NCBI RefSeq assembly: GCF_020151015.1
Contig: NZ_CP083746.1
Coordinates: forward strand, 4,618,501 to 4,682,500
Reading direction: 5' to 3'
DNA from: Pseudomonas sp. p1(2021b)
GTDB lineage: Bacteria; Pseudomonadota; Gammaproteobacteria; Pseudomonadales; Pseudomonadaceae
Length of the DNA stretch: 64,000 nucleotides
Part shown: positions 56,241 to 64,000 of the stretch, piece by piece
Layout of the letters: each line of letters opens with the position of its first letter
Position numbering within the stretch: the first letter of the stretch is position 1
The notes under the pieces: generated by a model
What the model was told of the DNA's origin: nothing
The model's input: only the letters and a program-made list of their open reading frames with translations
Databases searched by the model: none
Program-made: the position numbers and the translations under genes

Positions 56241-56642
56241 TCATTCCACCGCGGTGTCGGGGAACTGGTCCTGGATGTACTTGATCTCGGTGCGCCCATG
56301 CGGGGCCGGCAGGCCGTCCTCGCCCAGGTTGACGAAGACCATCTTGTCCACCGTCAGGATGCTCTTGCGGGTGATCTTGTTGCGCACTTCGCACTTGAGG
56401 GTGATAGAGGTGCGGCCGAACTCGGTGGCCGTGATGCCCAGCTCGATGATGTCGCCCTGGCGCGAGGCGCTGACGAAGTTGATCTCCGACATGTACTTGG
56501 TCACCACGCGCTGGTTGCCCAGCTGGACGATGGCGTAGATCGCCGCCTCTTCGTCGATCCAGCGCAACAGGCTGCCGCCGAACAGCGTGCCGTTGGGGTT
56601 GAGGTCTTCGGGTTTTACCCATTTGCGGGTGTGAAAATTCAT
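56241..56642 (-). CDS. Acyl-CoA thioesterase, hotdog fold
   Basis: A 133-residue hotdog-fold protein of the YciA/BACH-like acyl-CoA thioesterase type. The pattern NPNGTLFGGSLLRWIDEEAA contains the catalytic-type aspartate, and VTKYMSEINFVSASRQGD is the second family region. Such enzymes hydrolyse acyl-CoA in the cytoplasm as hexamers; chain-length preference is unknown. It is divergent from ahcY, with about 100 bases between its start and the ahcY promoter. Confidence 0.88.
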   Translation of the reverse strand: MNFHTRKWVKPEDLNPNGTLFGGSLLRWIDEEAAIYAIVQLGNQRVVTKYMSEINFVSASRQGDIIELGITATEFGRTSITLKCEVRNKITRKSILTVDKMVFVNLGEDGLPAPHGRTEIKYIQDQFPDTAVE

Positions 56643-56680
56643 CGGGACTCCTGACCTGCTTGGCTGACGTGCAGTAATGA

Positions 56681-58348
<1,668 letters not shown>

Positions 58349-58451
58349 GCGGCGCTGCGGGCGTCAGGCGGCGACAACCCGCCTGGCGCTCGCAGTCTGT
58401 AGATCTTGATGGATGCCCAAGCCAGGCCGGCCCACACCGCCCTGGCTTTTA

Positions 58452-58479
58452 CTTGCAGCTTGCGGCTTGTCGCTTGCAG
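58452..58479. repeat. Heptamer tandem repeat before metF
   Basis: Four consecutive 7-base units of the form CTTGNNG (CTTGCAG, CTTGCGG, CTTGTCG, CTTGCAG). They end three bases before the metF Shine-Dalgarno GAGGAA at 58482-58487. Confidence 0.75.
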
Positions 58480-58493
58480 CTGAGGAATAAGAG

Positions 58494-59339
58494 ATGTCAC
58501 AAGAACGCCGCTACAGTTTCGAATTCTTCCCCACCAAGACCGACGCCGGCCATGAAAAGCTGATGGCCGTGGCCCGCCAGCTGGCTGGCTACAACCCGGA
58601 CTTCTTCTCCTGCACCTACGGCGCCGGCGGTTCGACCCGCGACCGCACCCTCAACACGGTGCTGCAGCTGGAAAGCGAGGTGAAGATCCCGGCCGCGCCG
58701 CACCTGTCCTGCGTCGGCGATAGCAAGGATGAGCTGCGCACCCTGATCAACCAGTACAAGGCCGCCGGTATCAAGCGTATCGTCGCCCTGCGTGGTGACC
58801 TGCCGTCCGGCATGGGCATGGCCTATGGCGAGCTGCGCTACGCCAGCGACCTGGTCGAATTCATTCGCCAGGAAAGCGGTGATCACTTCCACCTGGAAGT
58901 GGCCGCCTACCCGGAAATGCACCCGCAGGCGCGCAACTTCGAAAGCGACCTGGCCAACTTCGTGCACAAGGTCAAGGCCGGTGCCGACAGCGCCATCACC
59001 CAGTACTTCTTCAACGCCGACAGCTACTTCTATTTCGTCGAGCGCGCCCGGAAGATGGGTGTGGATATCCCGGTGGTGCCCGGCATCATGCCGATCACCA
59101 ACTACAGCAAGCTGGCGCGCTTCTCCGACGCCTGCGGCGCCGAGATTCCACGCTGGATCCGCAAGCAGCTGGAAGCCTACGGCGACGACACTGCGAGCAT
59201 CCAAGCGTTCGGCGAGGAGGTGATCACCCGCATGTGCGAACAACTGCTGCAAGGCGGCGCACCGGGCCTGCATTTCTACACCCTGAACCAGGCCGAGCCC
59301 AGCCTGGCGATCTGGAACAACCTCAAGCTACCGCGCTGA
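58494..59339 (+). CDS. metF: 5,10-methylenetetrahydrofolate reductase
   Basis: MetF reduces 5,10-methylene-THF to 5-methyl-THF, the methyl donor for homocysteine remethylation. The 281-residue FAD enzyme has the N-terminal FEFFPTKTDAGHEKL, the signature TYGAGGSTRDRT and the FAD/substrate region TQYFFNADSYFYFVERA. The start has GAGGAA 6 bases upstream. Placement after ahcY links removal of SAH with renewal of methionine. It ends in a terminator. Confidence 0.96.
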   Translation: MSQERRYSFEFFPTKTDAGHEKLMAVARQLAGYNPDFFSCTYGAGGSTRDRTLNTVLQLESEVKIPAAPHLSCVGDSKDELRTLINQYKAAGIKRIVALRGDLPSGMGMAYGELRYASDLVEFIRQESGDHFHLEVAAYPEMHPQARNFESDLANFVHKVKAGADSAITQYFFNADSYFYFVERARKMGVDIPVVPGIMPITNYSKLARFSDACGAEIPRWIRKQLEAYGDDTASIQAFGEEVITRMCEQLLQGGAPGLHFYTLNQAEPSLAIWNNLKLPR

Positions 59340-59371
59340 CACATTTCGGCAATAAGTGCTTAAGGAAGAGT

Positions 59372-59408
59372 TAAGGCTTTGGCATTAGGCTAAAGCCTTA
59401 TTTCTTTC
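59372..59408 (+). terminator. Intrinsic terminator of metF
   Basis: TAAGGCTTT (59372-59380) pairs with AAAGCCTTA (59392-59400), a 9-bp stem with an 11-base loop, followed by TTTCTTTC. Confidence 0.8.
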
Positions 59409-59432
59409 TGCAGCCCGATAAGTTACCGAACG

Positions 59433-60509
59433 ATGCAGCCGCCCTCCGCTTCGAATCCGCAACTCATCTACCTGGCATTTGGTCGCGCTACCTATCACCA
59501 GGAAGCCTGTTTCAGCATCGTCAGTGCCCTCGCCCAGTTACGCAAGGCACCCGGCCAGGCACTGGATATCCAGGTCTATACCGACGACCCGGCCCCTTAC
59601 GCGAAGCTGCCCGTCACGCTGCACCTGCTGGATGAAGCCACCCGGACGGCCTGGAGCCAACCCCATGGCTATCACTTTCGCAGCAAGCACGTGCTGTTGC
59701 GCCAGGTCTTGCAGCAATATCCCGTGGCCGCCTTGATCGACACCGATACCTTCTTTCGCGAGTCGCCTTTGCAGCTGTTCCAGCGGATCGCCCCCGGCAG
59801 CCTACTGTGCAATGCCATCGGCGGGCGCTACGACGCCAACCGGCAATGCCAGCTGTACAGCAAGCTGCAGGGCATCCTTCAGGATCGTGGCCTGGCGGAT
59901 GGGCGGATGAGCCTGCTCAATTCCGGGGTCATCGGCCTGCATGCCATCGATGCCTCGGTTCTCGACCAGTCCATCGCCTTGATGGACGAGTTCCACCCTC
60001 ATGTGCCCAGCGCCTACACCCTCGAGGAGTTCTGCCTGGCCGTGGCCGCACACCGTACGCTGGCTGTGGCTGCGTGCACCGATGTCATCCATCACTACTG
60101 GAGCCGCAAGGACCTGTTCCGTGCCAAGGTCCAGGCCTGGCTACGCAAGCATGGCCAAAATCCGCTCAGCGAGGCGGCGTTGGCCGATGTCGCGCTGGTC
60201 AACGACCGCCTGCCGCGCCCACCTACCTTGCACCGCCTGCGCTGCAAGGCCCTGAGCCTGACGCTGCCCAGCCACCAGCGCCAGTTCGCCCGTGAACTGC
60301 TCTATGGCTGCTACCCCTACGACAACGAATTCGACCGGGCCTGCGCCCCCGCCTGGTGGGACAAGGCGCTGGAAAACTTCCAGGGCATGCATGGCCGCAA
60401 GGACACCGAACAGCTGGGGCTGCTGCTGCGCCAGCCTGGCCTGCGCCTGTCGCTCGGCGGCAGGCACAAGGAAGTGGAAGCCCACCTGCTTCGGCCTTCG
60501 GGAGCCTGA
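59433..60509 (+). CDS. GT-A-fold glycosyltransferase-like protein, unknown
   Basis: A 358-residue protein. VAALIDTDTFFRESPLQLF carries a DxD-like metal site (Asp103, Asp105), and the preceding region (YRHF-type HFRSKHVLLRQVLQQY) fits the strand-helix layout of GT8-like GT-A enzymes. No signal peptide or membrane segment was seen. I do not recognise the exact family. It follows the metF terminator by 24 bases and is followed by a periplasmic binding protein after 48 bases; no pathway can be read from this. Confidence 0.75.
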   Translation: MQPPSASNPQLIYLAFGRATYHQEACFSIVSALAQLRKAPGQALDIQVYTDDPAPYAKLPVTLHLLDEATRTAWSQPHGYHFRSKHVLLRQVLQQYPVAALIDTDTFFRESPLQLFQRIAPGSLLCNAIGGRYDANRQCQLYSKLQGILQDRGLADGRMSLLNSGVIGLHAIDASVLDQSIALMDEFHPHVPSAYTLEEFCLAVAAHRTLAVAACTDVIHHYWSRKDLFRAKVQAWLRKHGQNPLSEAALADVALVNDRLPRPPTLHRLRCKALSLTLPSHQRQFARELLYGCYPYDNEFDRACAPAWWDKALENFQGMHGRKDTEQLGLLLRQPGLRLSLGGRHKEVEAHLLRPSGA

Positions 60510-60557
60510 CCGCAACGGCTGCTGGCATTGGTCGCGCATTGCACGTACCCTGCCGCC

Positions 60558-61346
60558 ATGCCCAACTTCCTGCGCCTGACCTGCATCCTGCTGCTCGCCT
60601 GCCTGAGCCCGCTGGCCCAGGCAGAGCGTTTGCGCCTGGTCAGTGACGACTGGGCCCCGTACATCTACTGGCACGACGGTCACCTCAAGGGTATCGACTA
60701 CGAGGTCGCCAACGAAGTGCTCAAGCGCCTTGGTATCGATGTCGACTGGCAACTGATGCCCTGGAAGCGCTGCTTGGCCATGGTCGAGCAAGGCCTGGCC
60801 GATGGGGTGCTGGACATCTTCCAGCTCGATTCGCGCGAGCCATTTATGACCTACCCGGACGAGCCTCTTTCAGAGGTGCAGTTCGTGCTGTTCCAGGCCG
60901 CCGCCCAGCACCGCGCAGTAAAACGCCTGGAAGACCTCGCAGGCCTGACCGTGGGGACCTCGCCGGGCTATACGTACAACCCGGCCTTCAATACGTCACC
61001 GCTGTTCCAGCGCGAATCGGCCCCGACCCACGAGGCGAACTTCGGCAAGCTGATGCTTGGGCGCATCGACCTGCTGGTGACCGACCGCCGCGCGGGCCGC
61101 TACCTGCGCAGGCAACTGGGCCTGGAACAACAGGTCGAGGAGCTGCCTCTGGTGATCAGCCGCCATGCTCAGTACCTGGGCCTTGCCCGCAAACCAGGGC
61201 GCGAACGCCTGGCCACGGCCTTCGCCGACGAGCTGCGCCGCTTCAAGCAGGAGCCGGCCTATGCGGCGATCAATGCTCGCTATGAAAGCGACCCGGGAAA
61301 TATTCCTGACGCCGTTGAGCAGCACGAACGCAGCACGGCGCGCTAG
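60558..61346 (+). CDS. Periplasmic solute-binding protein, family 3
   Basis: A 262-residue secreted protein with a signal peptide (MPNFLRLTCILLLACLSPLA, cleavage near Ala21). The mature part has the two-lobed SBP_bac_3 pattern: LRLVSDDWAPYIYWHDGHLK, GIDYEVANEVLKRLGID and the hinge region LAGLTVGTSPGYTYNP. Amino-acid-binding proteins belong to this family. No ABC permease or ATPase is adjacent, so it is an orphan and may be sensory or use a distant transporter. Confidence 0.87.
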   Translation: MPNFLRLTCILLLACLSPLAQAERLRLVSDDWAPYIYWHDGHLKGIDYEVANEVLKRLGIDVDWQLMPWKRCLAMVEQGLADGVLDIFQLDSREPFMTYPDEPLSEVQFVLFQAAAQHRAVKRLEDLAGLTVGTSPGYTYNPAFNTSPLFQRESAPTHEANFGKLMLGRIDLLVTDRRAGRYLRRQLGLEQQVEELPLVISRHAQYLGLARKPGRERLATAFADELRRFKQEPAYAAINARYESDPGNIPDAVEQHERSTAR

Positions 61347-61349
61347 CTC

Positions 61350-61358
61350 TGTTATACT
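61350..61358 (+). promoter_or_regulatory. Extended -10 promoter of rhlE
   Basis: TGTTATACT at 61350-61358 is an extended -10 element (TGn before TATACT) without a clear -35. A start near 61365 gives rhlE a leader of about 200 bases. Confidence 0.5.
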
Positions 61359-61565
61359 CGGGCCTTCCCGCCCGGCTCACGCCCGGACGCTCGGCCTCGC
61401 AACAGGCATCTCGACCGTCGGCCACGCACCCCCAGTGCTTCCCCGACGCTTCCAGGATGCGCAGTGAACGCCCAGCTGGACCGGACGCGATCGCATCCCG
61501 CCGATGCCCGTCGCGCCAGGCAGATCATCCCATCGGGCCCAGCCCCCACGAGAACAGGATTGCCC

Positions 61566-63455
61566 ATGTCCTTTGCTTCCCTCGGTCTCTCCGAGGCTCT
61601 TGTCCGCGCTATCGAGGCAGCGGGCTATACCCAGCCCACTCCAGTGCAACAGCGGGCGATTCCCGCCGTGTTGCAAGGCCGCGACCTGATGGTCGCCGCC
61701 CAGACCGGTACTGGTAAAACCGGCGGCTTCGCCCTGCCGATTCTCGAGCGCCTGTTCCCGGGCGGCCACCCAGACAAGTCCCAGCGCCACGGCCCGCGCC
61801 AACCCCGCGTACTGGTGCTCACGCCCACCCGCGAGCTGGCCGCGCAGGTGCATGACAGCTTCAAGGTCTATGCCCGCGACCTGCACCTGGTCAGTGCCTG
61901 TATCTTCGGTGGCGTCGGCATGAACCCACAGGTCCAGGCCATGGCCAAGGGCGTCGATGTGCTGGTGGCCTGCCCCGGTCGCTTGCTCGACCTGGCCGGC
62001 CAAGGCAGCGTGGACCTCTCCCATGTCGAGATCCTGGTCCTCGACGAAGCCGACCGCATGCTCGACATGGGCTTCATCCACGACGTCAAGAAGGTCCTTG
62101 CACGCCTGCCGGCCAAGCGCCAGAACCTGCTGTTCTCGGCAACCTTCTCCAAGGACATCACCGACCTCGCCGACAAGCTGCTGCACAACCCCGAGCGCAT
62201 CGAGGTCACGCCGCCGAATACCACGGTCGAGCGGATCGAGCAGCGCGTCTACCGCTTGCCGGCCAGCCACAAGCGCGCCCTGCTGGCGCACCTGATCACC
62301 CTGGGCGCCTGGGAGCAGGTGCTGGTGTTCACCCGCACCAAGCACGGCGCCAATCGCCTGGCCGAGTACCTGGAAAAACATGGCCTGAGCGCCGCCGCGA
62401 TCCACGGCAACAAGAGCCAGAATGCCCGCACCAAGGCCTTGGCCGACTTCAAGGCCAACACCGTACGCGTGCTGGTGGCCACCGACATCGCCGCCCGCGG
62501 CCTGGATATCGACCAACTGCCTCACGTGGTCAACTTCGAGTTGCCGAACGTGGAGGAAGACTACGTCCACCGTATCGGCCGTACCGGTCGTGCCGGCCGC
62601 TCGGGCGAGGCGATCTCGATGGTCGCGCCGGATGAAGAGAAACTGCTCAAGAGCATCGAGCGGGTCACCAAGCAGAAGATCCCGGACGGTGACCTGATGG
62701 GCTTCGACCCAAGCCAGGTGGAAGCCGAAAAACCGGAAGTGCGCGAGCGCCCGCAGAACAATGGCCGTGGCGGTCGCAACCAGCAGCGCGCCGAAGGCAG
62801 CAAGGACGGCAGCGGCGGTCGCAAGGACAAGGGCAAGGACAAAGGCAAGGCCAAGCAGCAGGCCGCCGAAAAACCTGCCGACAAGGAAAAGGCCGGCGAC
62901 AAGGCACAGCAGCAGCGCAAACCGCGCAACAAGAAGCCGCGCCAGCAGCAGGCCTCCCAGGGCCAGGCCGGCATCCCGCCGGTTCCGGCCGATCGTGACC
63001 CGGAAGAGTTCCTGGACGACGAGATCGACAATTTCGGCAACCGCGCCGACTATGTCAGCCCGTACCAGAACACCAAGAACCAAGGCCGCAACCGCCGCCC
63101 AGGCGGCAATGGCGGCCAGGGGCAGGCCCAGGGCCAAGGCCAGCGCAATGGCGGCGGCCAGGGTCGTGGCAACGGCGGTCAGCGCCAGGGCCAAGGCTCC
63201 GGCGAGAAACGTGCCCGCAACAGCAACAACGGTGGCGCACGCCGTGACAACAACGGCGGTGGCCGCAACCGCTCCGCCGGCCGTGACGACTTCTCCCGCC
63301 AAGAACCGGCCGTGCGCAATCCACGCGAAACCCACCAGCCGGTGATCATCCGCAAGGAGTCCAAGCTCGACCGTTACCCGACGCCCGAGCAGCTGGATGA
63401 CCTGCCAAGCCGCCCACGCGGTGAGCGTCCCGCGCTGCTGACTCGCAAGGGCTGA
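61566..63455 (+). CDS. rhlE: DEAD-box RNA helicase RhlE
   Basis: A 629-residue RhlE-type RNA helicase. The core (about 1-375) has the Q motif [12 protein letters not shown], motif [16 protein letters not shown] in [14 protein letters not shown], motif III FSATFS and motif [15 protein letters not shown]. The C-terminal 250 residues are low-complexity (Lys, Gln, Gly, Asn and Arg rich) and probably disordered, of the type that drives RNA binding and condensation. RhlE helicases act in ribosome assembly and mRNA decay, often in the cold. The start at 61566 ([10 protein letters not shown]) has AGGA upstream; a GTG at 61464 adds 34 residues that are not family-like. Confidence 0.95.
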   Translation: MSFASLGLSEALVRAIEAAGYTQPTPVQQRAIPAVLQGRDLMVAAQTGTGKTGGFALPILERLFPGGHPDKSQRHGPRQPRVLVLTPTRELAAQVHDSFKVYARDLHLVSACIFGGVGMNPQVQAMAKGVDVLVACPGRLLDLAGQGSVDLSHVEILVLDEADRMLDMGFIHDVKKVLARLPAKRQNLLFSATFSKDITDLADKLLHNPERIEVTPPNTTVERIEQRVYRLPASHKRALLAHLITLGAWEQVLVFTRTKHGANRLAEYLEKHGLSAAAIHGNKSQNARTKALADFKANTVRVLVATDIAARGLDIDQLPHVVNFELPNVEEDYVHRIGRTGRAGRSGEAISMVAPDEEKLLKSIERVTKQKIPDGDLMGFDPSQVEAEKPEVRERPQNNGRGGRNQQRAEGSKDGSGGRKDKGKDKGKAKQQAAEKPADKEKAGDKAQQQRKPRNKKPRQQQASQGQAGIPPVPADRDPEEFLDDEIDNFGNRADYVSPYQNTKNQGRNRRPGGNGGQGQAQGQGQRNGGGQGRGNGGQRQGQGSGEKRARNSNNGGARRDNNGGGRNRSAGRDDFSRQEPAVRNPRETHQPVIIRKESKLDRYPTPEQLDDLPSRPRGERPALLTRKG

Positions 63456-63467
63456 CAACCGGGTATG

Positions 63468-63503
63468 TTGCGCCTTTCGCTGCCAGCTCAGCGAAAGGCG
63501 CAA
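63468..63503 (+). terminator. Hairpin after rhlE
   Basis: TTGCGCCTTTCGCT (63468-63481) and AGCGAAAGGCGCAA (63490-63503) form a perfect 14-bp stem with an 8-base loop, 12 bases after the rhlE stop. There is no T-run, so termination or mRNA protection is possible. Confidence 0.7.
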
Positions 63504-63708
63504 TACCGGCAGTTGCCGAATCAAGCCACGCGAAAGTTTAGTTACCGACGCGCCTCAGTATTCTTACCGCCTCCAGTAGTACGCATCCAATAACGCCATG
63601 GATTTTGGTGGTCTGCACGTATGTTGCGCAAAACTGTTAGTTCAGCCAGTTTTTCAAACTATTGCCCACCTGAACACTGAAGAGCCATAGCGTAATAAGT
63701 GGCTCAAC

Positions 63709-64000
63709 ATGAATACTTTTACACCGTCTCCAAAGTTCAATAAAACCGAGTCCTCGACCGGCATAACTACCGCAACACCGGTCATTACTAGCCTTTCGCT
63801 CAGGCGGGGTGCAAAGAATGATGTCCGAGGAAGCACATCCGTAACCCAAGGTGTGATCGAAGCCTTCTCCAATGGTACTTGGAAAGGGATTGCCGACGTA
63901 AAAGCCGATGGACGCTTTCATAATCCCGACTTGCCAGACAGCTACCTGCTGACCGCTGATACCGTACACGTGCGCGTCAACAGTTCGGGGCTCTCCCATC
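63709..64000 (+). CDS. N-terminal part of an unknown gene (cut by the window edge)
   Basis: A plus-strand frame opens at ATG 63709 and stays open for 97 codons to the right edge; an in-frame TAG lies at 63688-63690. The sequence begins MNTFTPSPKFNKTESSTGIT, then has alternating hydrophobic/polar segments such as GVIEAFSNGTWKGIADVKAD that look like an Ig-like beta domain of a secreted or surface protein. No signal peptide and only a weak AAGTGG upstream were seen. The first part is AT-richer than the helicase gene. A minus-strand frame overlaps but lacks any start signal. Family not recognised. Confidence 0.6.
   Translation, partial: MNTFTPSPKFNKTESSTGITTATPVITSLSLRRGAKNDVRGSTSVTQGVIEAFSNGTWKGIADVKADGRFHNPDLPDSYLLTADTVHVRVNSSGLSH

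Noticed and set aside
61377..63524. 715-codon minus-strand open frame over rhlE
   Set aside because: Antisense shadow of the helicase; Ala/Val/Leu-rich pseudo-membrane sequence from reversed repeats.
63637..63999. 120-codon minus-strand frame at the right edge
   Set aside because: It opposes a more natural plus-strand frame and has no start signal; composition is Cys/Trp-rich and unlike coding DNA here.

Overview
The window looks like chromosomal DNA of a fluorescent pseudomonad, most like the Pseudomonas putida group. It is GC-rich with strong GC3 bias. The divergent putP/putA pair, the tktA-epd-pgk-fda glycolytic block, sahR-metK followed by ligB, an SAH riboswitch in front of ahcY-metF, and paired REP elements between convergent genes are all typical of that group. 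No rRNA, tRNA, CRISPR array, intact transposase or integrase was seen. Names rest on remembered family motifs and gene order; no database search was run.

Layout. 1-1841: an aldo/keto reductase and a Nudix-like protein. 1958-14430: a lipopolysaccharide inner/outer core cluster. On the minus strand it reads, in transcription order, carbamoyltransferase (wapO type), glycosyltransferase, Mig-14 family protein, PIG-L de-N-acetylase (dnpA type), three more glycosyltransferases, a small membrane protein, msbA and hldE. One LPS-kinase-like gene is inserted on the plus strand. 14673-21495: rlmJ, then putP and putA separated by a control region carrying seven GTTGCA operators. 21549-25742: an orphan RHS/TccC-type toxin gene with an AT-richer unrecognised tail, a 0.8-kb gene-poor stretch and a membrane protein. 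26070-35506: a paralogous TldD/TldE pair, a 14-TM MFS pump, the RNA helicase dbpA, a YhiN-type flavoprotein and a YccS-type membrane protein. 35503-38322: a cyclodeaminase/threonine dehydratase pair with an operator-like site in front, a small winged-helix protein and a YgjP-like metalloprotease. 38464-44749: fda, two small lipoproteins, pgk, epd and tktA. 45060-47262: sahR and metK behind a perfect 11-bp inverted repeat. 47460-53286: ligB, two DUF1090 paralogues, a lipoprotein cytochrome c', mltA, a MAPEG protein and an EamA transporter. 53671-56642: a CPA1 antiporter, an AAA ATPase on a small apparent insertion that ends in a decayed second copy of the antiporter 3' end, and a thioesterase. 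56746-59339: the SAH riboswitch, ahcY and metF. 59433-63455: a GT-A-like protein, a periplasmic binding protein and rhlE. The right edge cuts a plus-strand gene of unknown function.

How genes work together. Three modules stand out. The LPS core module builds and exports heptosylated, carbamoylated lipid A-core. The proline module (PutP uptake, PutA oxidation and self-repression) is controlled through the shared operator array. The methyl-cycle module (SahR, MetK, AhcY, MetF) makes SAM, clears SAH and supplies methyl groups, with two SAH-sensing controls: a protein regulator at metK and an RNA switch at ahcY.

The most unusual structures are the 1.1-kb ATPase insertion with its duplicated antiporter end, the RHS gene with an unknown C-terminal domain, the possibly leaderless sahR transcript, the heptad repeat in front of metF, and a 39-bp exact repeat shared by two distant intergenic regions.
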